Origin: Lepisosteus oculatus
Taxonomy: Eukaryota > Chordata > Actinopteri > Semionotiformes > Lepisosteidae
Length of the DNA stretch: 64,000 bases
Assembly (NCBI RefSeq): GCF_040954835.1
Contig: NC_090703.1
Location: 17,807,444 to 17,871,443 of the forward strand
Direction: 5' to 3'
Shown here one piece after another: positions 14,457 to 27,545 of this stretch (position 1 is its first letter; every line of letters begins with the position of its first letter). The position numbers were made by a program, and so were the translations under genes. The notes beneath the pieces are model-generated. The model saw only the letters and a program-made list of their open reading frames with translations, was not told where the DNA came from and made no database searches.

Positions 14457-14850
14457 ACCAGTCCATCGCAGGGCAAGTGCATGTCCATCATACATGGGGA
14501 TAATTTGGAGGCCAAGGTAAAGGTCAAGGGGGGAAATTTGGCCCAGACACCGGGATAACTCCCTACTCTTATCGAGAAAAGCCCAGGGATCTTTAATGAC
14601 CACTGAGTCAGGACCTCTGTTTAACGTCTCATCCGAAAGACAGCGCCCCCTACAGTACAGTGTCCCCACCACTATACTGGGGCATTAGGACCCACACAGA
14701 CAGCAGGATGGGTACCCCCCGCTGGTCCCACTAACACCACTTCCAGCAGCAACCACTTCCCAAGAGGTCTCCCATCCAGGTACTGACCAGGCTCACACGT
14801 GCTTAACTTCAATGGGTAGCCAGTTGAGAGCTGCAGGGTGATATAGCTGC
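14457..14850 (-). repeat. 5S-rRNA-derived SINE (SINE3-like), 3'-shortened
   Basis: The reverse complement of 14740-14825 reads GAAGTTAAGCACGTGTGAGC, then CCTGGTCAGTACCTGGATGG and GAGACC, which tracks the internal promoter half of vertebrate 5S rRNA (GAAGCTAAGCAGGGT...CCTGGTTAGTACTTGGATGGGAGACC). The remaining body is shared with the longer copy at 22890-23430. Its 3' end abuts the right target duplication of the solo LTR. Confidence 0.8.
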
Positions 14851-15189
14851 TGGCTGTTTTTATGTACTGTGGTTCAGTATTTGACCGTAATCACTTAGAA
14901 GGGGTCAATCTCACAAACAAATATTGTAACACTAACTGTATTAATACAACTCTGGAGCAGTCCAGATTAACTGGCAGTTGAATATTCTATAAATAATTGG
15001 AAATACAAGATTGTGCTCCACTTGCACAATAAGCTAAATGGACAGAACTGGGGATGGGGAGGCCCATCATTCCTGATGTTAAGGTAACTTTCTGAAGCTA
15101 ATGTGTTGAAGAAAACACAGAAGATGTGATATTTTGACGTTGTTTCCACAGGACATTAAAAAGGACATTTTTGCTACAGCTCCAGATTT
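14851..15189. other. Intergenic, nothing recognised
   Basis: About 340 bases between two repeats, without coding or repeat signal that I can name. Confidence 0.5.
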
Positions 15190-16265
15190 CTAGTGCTGCC
15201 ACCTTTAGCAATTATGTCAAATCATCATTTCTATGCTGATGATGCTCTAATATACATCCATACCAAACCTGACATTGAAGTGGCTGTCTCTATTCTAATT
15301 GCATCTCTGACATAAAAACTCAGATGACTCAAAATTTCCTTCATCTTAACTGTGACAAGATTAAAGTCATGCTTATTGGCACCACCCATCAACTTTGTAT
15401 AGCTAATCCTGTAACCCTATCTGTAGATGGTTCTGTACTTGAGTTTCAGTCTAAATTGAAAAACCTTGGGGTGATATTCGATTCTGGCTTAGCATTTGAT
15501 CCACATGTGCAGCATAATGTCAAAACATTTTTTTTACCTCAGAAATATCGCCACGCCCTGTTATCACCAACTGTGGCTGAAAAGCTGATCAATCCATTTG
15601 TGTTTTTCTGAATTGACTACTGTAATAGTCTACTCACTGGGGTATCTAAATCTACATTAAACAAACTGCAGTATGTCCAAAATTCGGCAGCCAGAATCCT
15701 GACCAGGTCCAGTGCAAGTGATAACATTTCTCCTGTCCTGGAATCCTTGCACTGGCTTCCTATCAAATTCCATGTGGACTTTAAAATCCTTATATTCACC
15801 TATAAGGCTCTGCATGGCTTGGCACCTCAGTACCTGTCAGAACTATTATCACCCTACTCCCCAACTCGCAGCCTTCGCTCTTCTAATTCTGATCTCCTAA
15901 CTGTCCCCCAATTCGTTTACGGGTGTCAGGGCCTTCTCCTCTTATGCCCCAAAGCTCTGGAACTCTCTCCCCAAGGATATCAAAGAGTCACCTTCTCTAA
16001 ACTCCTTCAAATCCAGACTCAAAACCTTCTTCTTTAGACGAGCCTTTACTTAACTGGTTCTATTCTTTACCCCTCTGGTCCTACTGTATTTAGTACCACC
16101 ATCCAAGGTCTCCTCTGTGTATTGTAATTGTGTTTTATCTTGTGTATTCTTTTTATTTATTTATTTTTATTTATTTATTTATTGTTGTTGTCATTATGTA
16201 AAGCTTTGAGAAGCCACCTTTAAAGGTGCTATATAAAATAAGGTTTTTATTTATTATTATTATAT
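15190..16265 (+). mobile_element. L2-type LINE, 5'-truncated, 3' end intact
   Basis: Starts inside the reverse transcriptase: HHFYADDALIYIHT (catalytic YADD at 15232-15243). It continues through LGVIFDSGLAFDPHV, DYCNSLL, SAARILTR, LESLHWLPIKF, FTYKALHGLAPQYLSELLSP and RSLRSSNSDLLTVP, in L2 order, with frameshifts and stops (e.g. TGA at 15609). The 3' end has the L2 signature GGTGCTATATAAAATAAGG followed by TTATTATTATTA. A dead copy. Confidence 0.92.
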
Positions 16266-18166
16266 CAGGTTTTAGGAAACTGGATGTAACAAACCTTTGG
16301 TTAACATACTGCAGAGTCCAAGCGCCTTAATACTCCTGCATAAATAACAGCCACTAAAATTAACTAGAGCATGAACGCTAATCTGAGAATGCTTTCAGTT
16401 AAGCACAGGATACAGTATATTGAGAATGACATTTTCCTGTTGTGGCTGTGCAATATGACTGTTAAAAGGCGTGAAATATGTTAACATCATTAAATATGAA
16501 CACATCAGTCTGTAGACCAGACTTCGCCTCAGATTTAAGCCTGTGCAATCGTTTGTAGTCAACAAGAGGATATTTAACTGACAAATCCAAGCTGACAGTG
16601 GCTCCTGAAGCATGTTTACCATTATCCTTCTGAAAAATGAACTGGCTTAATCCTTAAGGCTTAATAGAATTATATTAAATGTCTGCATGAATTACATTTA
16701 ACAGAGGAATATATATTACTTAATTTAAAGTAAAGAAATCATAATATGTGCATATTGCTTTCCTGGAAATACAAGTGCATTAAGTAAAATGTCTTCAAAA
16801 TATACCTATAGAAAGATTTTTATAGACACAAGTATTGAAAGAATATCTGTTGTGTACAACTTCCCATACTAGGCACAGAATCACTGATATTCCAACAAGA
16901 TCAATATACATATTACAAAAATAAAACATTTAATGGTATCCAACTTTAATTATTTCTCTGGGGCAGAGAATATTCTTCCATATATGCAATATGCAGAACT
17001 AACTATTGAGAAAACATTATGCAAGTTGTAACAGCTGCTAATGAAAATGGATAGGGAGTACTGTTGAAAGGTAAACAGTCTGAACTGAGATCTCTGGCTC
17101 TGCAAGCAAGCTCATTACTGCATCACAGAAAAGCCTGGCAAGGTGGCAGCTTGCTCCTGTGAGCATCCATGGGGCTTTAGCAGTGGAAATGAACATTCGG
17201 TTCTCTCCCCTCCATGCACTGCCCCACACAACCCACAGAAAAGAGGCACTGGATCCCAATTTGACAGCAAAGTCATGCAGGAGAGGTAGACAGCCCAGTC
17301 TGGAGATCAAACCCAGAACAATGGTTCTGTAGATCAGCCTGAACTGCATCATATGGTTGTAGCTTGCTGTTGCAATATTTTTTAGATATTGTAAAACAAC
17401 CCCTGAGTCACGATAAACACTGCAAATGCAATAAAAACAGTACAGTAACATACTGCATAAACTGTATATGTATAATCTTAGACAGTGACATACTGTACCA
17501 TCTGATTAGTAAACATATTTCTAACAAGAAAATTTCACATGTTTCTCATGTGATACTAGACTGGGTAAAAATCTGACAATACAATCAGTCATTGCATAAT
17601 ACTGATCCCAGTTGAATAAAGTAAGTTTTGCAGTGAAGTTTACCATGGGGAGACAAATATTATCATGTTGAATGTTTAATAAATTATGTTCACATTGTTC
17701 CTGTTGTAAGTGGGTGTCTGTCTCAATGTCTGGTGTACATAAAAATGTTGCATTGAGACTTCTAGCATCAACTAGACTCCTAAAGCTGACAACTCTATCA
17801 AAACTACCACTACCAAAATGATTTTAATACCTTACAAAGATCCAGTGAAGCTTTCATGGTTTTTACAGAATACAAACAAACAAAAGGCACACAAGGCAGA
17901 ACTGAAAATTAATGAGAAAACAACTCTGTTTCCCAGTATCTAAGGGGAGGTCGTCTACGCTGGAGTGCAAATCCTGCAAACCTGTCAGGTACAGTAGGTG
18001 CCCCGAATGACTGTGATCAGGTTTGTAGACATTATATGAAGGATATATGTGTTTCATAGTACATGACAGTATACAGTCTATGAACGGTAGATGGATTAAT
18101 CTTTGTTTCAGTGACTTTATAATGTGATGTTCTATTTTTAATTTTTTATACAAATAGAATCATCAA
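16266..18166. other. Intergenic; possible SINE-like segment
   Basis: Mostly unique AT-rich DNA. At 17040-17345 a GC-richer block read on the minus strand contains GGTTTGATCTCC, close to a Pol III B box, and may be an old tRNA-like SINE. The 137-codon minus-strand frame over it (17038-17451) has no recognisable protein and is attributed to the block's composition. Confidence 0.35.
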
Positions 18167-18523
18167 GGGCAACATGGTTGCACAATGATTAGGCACTAAT
18201 ACCCTTAGTACTGGAGACCTGGATTCAATTCCTGGGGTGCTATCTGTGAGGAGTTTGTATTGTATGTTCTCCCTATGTTTGTATGGGTTTTCTCTGTGCT
18301 CTAGTTTTCTTACACAGTCCAAAGGTATACCGGTACATTAATTGGCTTCTGAGAACATTGGGCCTGGTGTGAGATGTGCATGACTGTGTCAATATGTGTA
18401 CCCTGAAATGGACTGGCATCCCCTCCAGGGTGTAACCTACCTTGCATATATTGCTTGCCAGAATAGGCTCCTCCTGCCCTGTGGCCCTGTATGGATTAAG
18501 TGGTTAGAAAATGGATGGATGGA
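18167..18523 (+). repeat. tRNA-derived SINE with (GGAT)n tail, copy 1
   Basis: Head GGGCAACATGGTTGCACAAT with an A-box-like tract, and GGATTCAATTCCTGGGG (about 18220) as B box. Body GTATGTTCTCCCTATGTTTG and CACAGTCCAAAGGTATACC, then GAAATGGACTGGCATCCC. The tail is AAATGGATGGATGGA. This is the widespread fish SINE plan with a LINE-type tail. Two further copies lie at 21075-21393 (minus) and 42264-42560 (plus). Confidence 0.85.
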
Positions 18524-20045
18524 AAGAATAATACATTATTTTTATTATATATCAACCCCTTTTGAAAAGACTAAGTGTTTCTTTTCAAGTCAGGAATGCA
18601 ACATCTGGGTTATTTATTTCAAGCTGTACTTTGAGGGTGTGCCTCTGCCCGGTGCTACACTCACTAGTACTCACTGGAAATGCTGTGTGACTGAAACTGG
18701 CAAGCACATGTGCCATAATACTATTGAATGTGCACACTCACAGGGGATGTAATCTCTTAACTGTGTGGAGGGATATAACAACCTCTCACACCATCATACT
18801 CAAACAAGTTAATTAACAGTGGATAATTAATAATTATATCAAATTTTTGTGGTGTGTTTCTAAAGAAATTAATAAGATGTTGGACTGCTCCATTATGAGC
18901 CTAAATGTGTGATACAAAGTAGTAAAATGTTAAATAATAAAAGCATGAATAAAAATGGTCTCAAAGGCCCTAGAAAATGTAATTAAAAATGTAACAGATT
19001 TGAATGAAATGCAAGGGAAGTCATATGAGGAAAACAGAAGTTAATTTCAAGTACACGGAACCTGTGGAGAAATTATATTACTTTACTCCAAAGGAATTAA
19101 TTCTGCTCCCAAATGAGACAAGCTAATTTCCCTAACTTGATTAACAGAAACAGGGTGGCACTGACTTCTTTTTAAATGTGATTGTCTTATTTCTTTAAGC
19201 TCTCAGTAATATTCTACATTCCAGTGTTTTATTTTTCCAAAAACACTAACTGCAGCAACCATTTTATTTTGTGTTACTTTGATGTTATTTTTTTAAAAAA
19301 AAGCCTTAAGTCACTTTTGGCTTTACAGGAGGCTTTTCCAGTAAAACTGTTGTGTGGAAAGGCCTTCCATAAAGTCAAACATTTTTTTCTGCAGTCATGG
19401 TTTATGTAGAGCCAAAGATAATACACTTGCCAAAAGAAAATGGGGAGATCATAAAAAACACTATACATGTCTATATTTACCATGGTCACCCTATGGGGCT
19501 TTATAAGCTTTTTGGATGCATTCAATCAATGGAGCAATGTAATGCATTATTTTTCACAGAACTGTTATCCTTTGATTAGGAGCTTATTTTAAAAGAACAT
19601 TCATCTTTCAGGTTTTTCTGAAACAGAGGCTTTGATCTTATTCAGACTTTGATCTTAAAGACAGATACAGAACCCACCAATATACAATACCCTTTCATTT
19701 ATAAAGGTTTGTTTTGGAAAAGGTGAATATAAACACCAAACAAGAACCAAACTTAGTTGATTTCACCCCCAAACTGGGGTGAACAAAAAGTGATTTAGTT
19801 TAAGTGTGTTTTTTTTTCTCTAAGTATATCCAGTGTTCTTACCACTGCCCATAACTGCATTCAAATTAACTTATTTAGGAGAGCCACAGCATAGTTTCCA
19901 AAATCAATTAATCTCCTAAAATCAAGCAAGAGCTTTTGCTTTTCTTTCTTACCAACCATTTTTACCAGCTACAGTACTTCTTTTCCACATAGTACAAGTA
20001 TTTTTACCGATAAACTAGAGGAAAAGGTAAAATTATAAAATGTAT

Positions 20046-20089
<44 letters not shown>

Positions 20090-21016
20090 ATAACGTAAAA
20101 TAAATCATAATCACAAATATAACCAAGGGCATAATATCTTTGTCAATAATGCAATATACAAATACTATGTTGTCACAAAAACTAATGTCCTGCTAAATCT
20201 TAGAACACACACTAGGGCATACAAGTAACAAGATGATTGAAAATATAAAAACAATGGATGATACTTTTCAAAGCTTTCAAACTTAAATTAAAAGTCTAAA
20301 TACAAAAGTTTTAGTAACTAAATTGCTCCAACATTCGAGCTTAGCTTTTCACTTTTAATGTTTATTTTTTAACTGCTCTAAAATACTTTTATTCCAACCA
20401 CATTTTAGGCTCCACAACATTCTCTTCAGTTACACTGTACTTCAGTGTACAGTATAGCAATTTCTCAGTAATTCTCAGTTTGAATTTAAAGTTTGTTTTT
20501 TAAAATGTTCCTTTATGTTTATAATTGTATCTTATGAGATTTAGGCACTGTGTCTTTAAGCAGCTCTGACGAAAGCATGTAAGATAAACAATTCAACCAA
20601 CAGTTTACATTTCTGGAATATGAAGGTTAAACACAGCAAGAGTAAAGCCCTGAGAGCAGAAAAGGATGCAGATTGTTATGCAATCTGTTGCCAGGCCTTT
20701 TTTCAGATCCTGCTACACTACAGCTATTCTGTTAGTATCACTGGGTAACAGGCTGAATAGAGAGGATCAAGATAACAGCCCTGTAGTTCAAAAGTCAAGC
20801 AACAAGGTGAATCTGGAAAAAAAAGATTAATCAGTTAAACGGAAACTGTAAAGCACAATCTCACTGCACATGAACCTGTTTGGATGCAATGCATTAGTGG
20901 TGTTATGACTGGGCGATAATGCACTAAAGCCTGGGAAAAAGTGGGCTAGAGACAAAATTAATCTGGCACTGGTAGAAATTTGGAGTCCATCCATCCTTAA
21001 TCACTGTCCCATTGTG
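18524..21016. other. Intergenic, no gene seen
   Basis: Unique AT-rich DNA apart from the AAT microsatellite at 20046-20088. No coding signal. Confidence 0.5.
20046..20088. repeat. AAT/TAA microsatellite
   Basis: About 14 uninterrupted trinucleotide units. Confidence 0.95.
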
Positions 21017-21074
21017 TCACCCAAAATCAGTCTTTCTCCTAAAACTACGACAAACACCACTTAAACACATACAT

Positions 21075-21393
21075 TTCTTAACTGCTTTATCCAATTCAGG
21101 ATTGCAGGGGAGTTGGAGTCCATACCAGCAGACAACGGCCACAAGACAGAATACGTCCTGGAAGGGACACCAGTCATCACAGAATATACACAGACATGCG
21201 CACTTTCGCACCAGGATCAATTTTCCCATTGCTCAATTAACCAGTGGAAGGACACAGGAGCATGTGGAGGAAACTCACATGGACATGGGGAGATTACACA
21301 AACTCCAACACAGATAGCACCCCAGGTCTGGAATTGAACTCAGGCCCATAGCACTGCGAGCCAGTGATGCTAAACTACTGTGCCATCATGCCA
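21075..21393 (-). repeat. tRNA-derived SINE, copy 2 (reverse)
   Basis: Reverse complement shows the same plan as 18167-18523: head TGGCATGATGGCACAGTAGT, B box GAGTTCAATTCCAGACC, GGAGTTTGTGTAATCTCCCC, then a tail ending near 21075 with AATTGGATAAAGCAGTTAAG. The SINE is bracketed by two related ~45-base segments (see findings). Confidence 0.8.
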
Positions 21394-21440
21394 TCCAAAA
21401 TTGTCTTTCTCCTGAAATTGCTACAAAAATCACTTAAATG

Positions 21441-22889
21441 GTATGCCTCCATTCATGGAAATGTATTCAAAAATATCTACAGACACCTCTATGATAATGC
21501 CCTATATTTGGAAAATTACTGGTATAAAAAAGATCAAAGATCCTGACTGATTTTTAAAAAGCAGCAGAATGTACAGTATTGATGTCTTATAGCTCAGTGA
21601 GAAGGATTTAGAAAATACTGTGAAACACTGCAGAAGGCTAATGATGTTGATCTTTTGTTCATGTATAATCCTTCACTCCTCTGCATTTTTTGATGACCAT
21701 ATTTCTAGGGTTCTAAAAAATAAAAGACAAATTGAGCATTAAACTTGTCTTTTACGAAAATTAAATATTGCAGAATTTCTTTAATTGCTGAAGAATTATT
21801 GACATAAAGTATAAACTTACATACCTCCTAGTTTGATCAGAAAACATATATTGCATGGTATACATTGCAATGTATTGTATACATTGCTCCTTTAATAAAT
21901 TAGGCAAACTGACTATTTTAATGCTTTACATCCTGTTTATGATATCTACTAAGTTTAATATTGGCAGACAATTGAATACTGTGGATCTTTCATGCTTCAG
22001 TGACAATGGGATACTGCTATTTTAAAAGCAAAACACTCTGAAGAACTGAGATCTAGCATGTCTTGGCAGTCTAACAAAATTAAAATCAAACTACGTGCAA
22101 ATCCCACTCATGTGACTAGGTAATAACTATGAATAGTTATGGTTTATTTATATTATATACCAGTTATATGAAACAGAAAAGATGGAAAATGTCAGTGCTG
22201 CTGTGTCTCATAACAGACTATTGGTAAGAACTATATTGCCTTTAAAAGTCTAAGTGTAGTCAATTCATCTTTTTGTAACTTGCCATAGAAACCAATATGC
22301 ACAATTACTTAAAAAAAGTTTATTTTCTGTAGTCGTATTATATATCTCAAGGCTACAAAAAATCTGATATAGCCACTTACCTGTCATTTACAAATGTATA
22401 CATTACAAACCGCAAGAAGAAAATACAACAAAAATGTGGTGTATTAGTACAGTATTATTTTTCTCAAAAAGCAAATTATGCAAATATTAGAAAGTCTAAT
22501 AACACAGTACAATAAAAAGCTCAGTACATTTTAAGAGATAGAACATTTTTATGGTGTAATAAAAAGAACATTTTGGAGCATGTCAGTGTCACCTACAGAA
22601 ACAAAGGAAATCGGAGCACAGTATACAGTAGCACATTCAGTAGACATTCAGTAGGGCATTCACATTAAATGAGGATCATTTCAGAAAAGGGACAACATTA
22701 AATGACAGGCACACTTTTTAACAGAGACTATTTAATCTGAGGTGCTAATGTACTGTAATGTCACAAACTGGAAGGTTCACAAACTTTTCCTTTAGGACAT
22801 ATTGTAAAGAGATGGCATTTCCAGTGTAGCATATTCACAGAATAAATTGTCTACAAGTAAACGGTGTTGCCAACAAATTATAAAAATCA
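21441..22889. other. Intergenic, no gene seen
   Basis: Unique AT-rich DNA, with short runs such as ATTCAGTAGACATTCAGTAG near 22633. No coding signal. Confidence 0.5.
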
Positions 22890-23430
22890 TCCTTACACTT
22901 ACATAGTGCTTTTCTGCAAACTTCACTCAAAGTGCTTTACAGTTAATGAAGGCTCCCCACCACCACAAACAAAGTGCAGCACCCACCTGGATGATGCGAC
23001 AGCAGCCAAACTGCACCAGTACTCTCACCACACACCAGCTATCAGAGGGGAGGAGAACAGAGTGATGAAGCCAGTTCATAGATGGGGATTATTAGGAGGT
23101 CATGATTGGTAAAGGCCAGGGGGAAAGTTGGTCAGAACATAGGGTTTACACCTCTACTCTTCATGAGAAACGCCCTGGAATTTTTAATGACCATGGAGAG
23201 TCAGGACCTCGGTTTTATGTCTCATCTAAAGGACAGGGCCTTTTAGAGTATAGTGTCCCTCTCACTATACTGGGGTGTTAGGGTGTAGGGTGGGTTATCC
23301 CTATGGGTCCCACTAAGAACTCTTCCAGCAGCAACCTTAGCTTTCCCAGGTCTGCCATCCAGGTACTGGCCAGGATCACACCTGCTGAGCTTTAGTGGGC
23401 TGCCAGCAGTGAGTCGCAGGGTGTTATAGA
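22890..23430 (-). repeat. 5S-rRNA-derived SINE (SINE3-like), longer copy
   Basis: Reverse complement of 23345-23425 reads TGTTATAACACC-like text, AGCTCAGCAGGTGTGATCC, then TGGCCAGTACCTGGATGGCA, a 5S rRNA-like head. The central body (23105-23330) aligns with 14490-14710. The 3' part (22890-22935, AGTGCTTTTC...CAAAGTGCTTTACAG) is the tail typically shared with L2-like LINEs. Confidence 0.8.
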
Positions 23431-26400
23431 TGGAGACATATATCTAATGTGAGTTGGCACAAAAGGAAGGTTGCTTATAACTGTAAAAAAACAAAAACAT
23501 AAGTTAAGCTTTTAATAGTTATAATATGGAGATCTTTACCAGCATTTTATTGACTATTAAAATAATGTTTTCCTGTACTAAATTATAAGTCATACCTCTA
23601 AAAAGGATTTAGTCATCTGGCTACAGCGACCTCAAAATAGTCTATATATCTTATTAATTTAGAGCTAGTTAATTTTTTGACTGTTCCAGCATCTACAGAT
23701 TTGACAACGTTCTTGAAAAAAATATATTGCAAGGTATATACTTTATGAAAATTATAAAGTTAATAACAGAAAACACAATTAATTTAATCTTATGCACGGT
23801 TTTCCTTTTCTACATTTTCTTTCAAAGATGCAAGTTTCTAAATTATGAACAAGTTTCATTTGGAGGAAATGAAGTATGATTAACAATTGAAAAAGAAGCT
23901 TTCATTAAGAACACTTAGAAATGAACAATAAATACATATCGAAGAATGCCAAAATATAAAATGTGATCAACTTTGTGAGATTTTGTAAACATACTGTTGA
24001 TCAAATACACTGCATTTAAATACTCTAAAAATGCATAATGTCATGTTGCAAAACGTTTGCTCAAAGCATATGATCGAAAAATGTGTCCTTAAAATTAAAG
24101 TGAATACTCTATATTTGCACTTCTCTGTATTATATAGAATATATTATGTGACTAAGCAAAATGTGATTAATACAACTCATATTTTGTTATTTTTATGTAG
24201 GCTTCAAGAAAAAAAGTCCTCTTGTCAAAATTCAGTATCTGCTTACTGTGCTGTATGAGTTCAGGGGATGTAAACACCATGAACCATATAATAAGGGTTT
24301 AATAACTACAGTACACACAAACCATGATAAAATTCAGTGATTCCATCCATGCCTACTACACTCTGATAATAAACGCATTAAGCCGTAAAGTCCTGGGTAT
24401 AGACGTCACCAAGGAAACATGACACTAAGACAAGTCAACATTCAGCCCACCGGAAATGTCTTGCCATTGTTGAACTGTAGAAAGCAAAAGTACAATGTAG
24501 ACAGGTTCTGGGATGTGGTAAAAAGAATTGGGCTGGATATACAAAACATTAGAGAAAGTTCATCTGTGTTAAAGTCAAGTTGTCTATATTTACCAGAGCA
24601 GCAGATAAACAGACAGTTTTTATTAAACCTTCAGTTCTCCACTATAAAACTGGATGAAGGCCTTAAAATTGCCACTGGCAAGTTCACCCTTAAGTAGGAG
24701 TATGTATCACTGTATGAGATCCATGCTAACATTCTGCTATTAAACCACACATCATGGTGAGGCAAACGTTTATTATTATAATGTGCCAAAATGTCCTCTT
24801 GTGCATACCGTAGGTAGGAGAGATTCACATATTATTAAATTATCTTCTGTGAATGCTGTTTTTCTAGTGCATTGTTATCCTTAGTTTTTGAGGATGGTCA
24901 ATTATTTTATTTTTTTTATTTCAGGTTTACAATGTTATGCTAGGACTGTCATCTTTTTCTCTGATGACTATTTCATTTTAAGATACACATGCAAATGGTG
25001 CTTTTGACAATAACAACAACAGTAAGCACTCACACATTACATAAGTATCATTCCAATTACAAGTATTATTATTTTAAAACTGTAAATGTGAAGCTGTTCC
25101 CCATAATTGTTACAGAAAACAATATGCATTTTGAGAGCTCAAAAGTAAGTCTTGCAGGTGCACATTATATTAAGAACAACATCATTTCTTTTTCAGGACA
25201 TAAGTAACAAATGTAGTGCTGTGCTCATCTGATTATAAGCACTTAGTCATACTGACATCATTTATGAGTGTAATGCAAGTGAATATGTCAGCTTTGTTGC
25301 CAAATCTCACTTTTTTCCATTTTTGACATTTAATTTTAACAATAATAATCGTACATTTCAACATTTGCAAAGAACTATTACAGCTTACTTAAGATTTAGG
25401 ATTTTTGTTGAATCCTGTCGTGTGAAATATGCATAACACAACCAAGTGAATTAATTAGTACTTCCAACAGCCTCATTTCACAGGATGACCATTAACGGAA
25501 TAGATTTCTTGTAGACTGCAAGAAGTACGCATTTGCTGTCTAAGCAATTTGACAGCTTTTCCATCCTTTTGTTTTAAAAATACTGCATCTGAATGTGTTG
25601 AAGGTGCATTGAGGTCACCAATTTTCTTGATGAGTTTTGACTTCGGGTTATGAGTACTGATACAGTAGGTGTCTGTTTTTAAAATGTACTACATTTCACT
25701 TTCTACCCTCTGTGAAGAGGTTACATTTTCACTATTTCAAAACAACAAACATCTCAATTTTCAACTTTATACTGTAATTACTTTAAATTTAATACAACAC
25801 AAATGTAAATTAAAATATATTGACAAGCAGGTCTGTAATCGAATAAGGTCAGCCAGCTCTGTATAATAAAGGCCAGCATGCTTTAGAATACTTTTGTACT
25901 TGCTAAAACACATCTTATTAAACAGCTTGTGTGAACTCAGTTAACCTTTACCCTATACTACTGTTGCTCATTAGTATGAAATAATTTTCTATTAACTTCA
26001 AAAAGACAATAAGCAACACATTACATTAAATGTATTATTTAATAGCCTTGATTCAAATAAAATGCATCAATACTTCTGCCTTTATATTATATATACATTC
26101 TTATATACTTTATACATACAGTACTATTTGTATGTGAAAGTGCTTTCAGCATTCCTTAGTTGTAATCAAGTGTCAGTTTGAATCAGTTATGGTGGTTGAA
26201 TTTATGGCAGAGTTTTCTTGTTACTCCAGAGGGGAGGAGGGGACAGGACAGCACAATCTACTGTAGGATTCAATTAATTCCATTCAATTCATGTGAAAAT
26301 GCCTCACCATTACTTTAGTTACATCAAACTGAGGCATCAAAGCATTAGAGAACAGTTGGAACTGGAAAGTATTTCAGAATTATCTACATATCAGTCCTAA

Positions 26401-27545
26401 TTCCCCATCTTCCTGGCAAAAAAATCACAAACCATTTTTAAATAAATACATTTTATCAATATTGCAATTAGGGCTTAAAGGCAGATGGAATGAACATTTT
26501 AAAACCAATATGTCAGAAACAATGAGCCACATTAAGATGCATTTAAAAAATATTATACTTATAAAATACAAGATATACAGTACAGTATATCTTGTTGAAT
26601 AATAAGCCCTTCATAGACTGGACATGAAAAACGTCCATATTTTCCTTGTTGAGATGGTTAACATTTTTTAATTGAAAATGTTTAAGAAAACAAGTGCTTG
26701 TCTTCTTTTTCTTACCACTTGATACAAATATGCAATTCAATCTGGAAATGTAAATACATATGTTAACCGGAAGAAAATCCTTTAAATAAAACCAGTGCAT
26801 TTTTTAAAATATTACCAGATTCAACTAAACATATTTACAATAAACAACTAAGAACAGTTAAATGTATTAAATACAAACAAAAACAAAGCAGTGCAATCAG
26901 ATATAACAGATGTACTCAAAACTGACTATGTTAACTTTCTTCTAACAATTTTAAAATCAAGCATTGTAGGAAGTGATTTGACCTTCATACTGTTTATCAA
27001 AAGAATAACACAAAACAATGTCTAGTGCTTTTAGATTCAGTTTTGGCCATATACAGTAATAATACAAACAACTGCCAAAAAATGACAGTTTCAATGCTTC
27101 TCAATTTGTGCACAAAATACAACAGTAAAGATCCTGATTTATAATTTGACACATCCATAACTATTCAGTCCTGGTAAAGTGGAGAACTCTTGACAGGTTT
27201 GAGGCTCTTCTAATAAATTGTTTTGTTTGAGATAAAATGGGTTTAAGCACATCTGTAATATATGGTACCATACCTTTCTAAAAGGAAATCAAATTGTTCT
27301 TCCATTTTGAGCAGCAGACGTCTTTTCACATTCACCTTAATCAACACGTACCGAATAATCATCATCACCATCATCATCATCACATATGCATCATTTTAAC
27401 AAAATATACAGTACATAATTACTGTTTTAGACAAGGATTGCTATAAAATTCACTTCTGTACCTGTAATATCACCACAACATGCTACCTGTGTTGTGGTGA
27501 TGGCTACAACAATTGCCCACCACAATTCTTTCATTGTACATCAGT
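23431..27545. other. Intergenic, no gene seen
   Basis: About 4.1 kb of AT-rich DNA. The 92-codon frame at 24419-24697 starts with ATG and is open, but I recognise no domain in it. A TCA/ATC microsatellite lies at 27358-27382. Confidence 0.45.
27358..27382. repeat. TCA microsatellite
   Basis: Imperfect (ATC)n run: ATCATCATCACCATCATCAT followed by CATCAC. Confidence 0.85.

Noticed and set aside
17038..17451. 137-codon minus-strand ORF
   Set aside because: Lies over a SINE-like GC-richer block and shows no protein family.
24419..24697. 92-codon ORF in the intergenic region
   Set aside because: No known domain, no splice or promoter context; length is compatible with chance.
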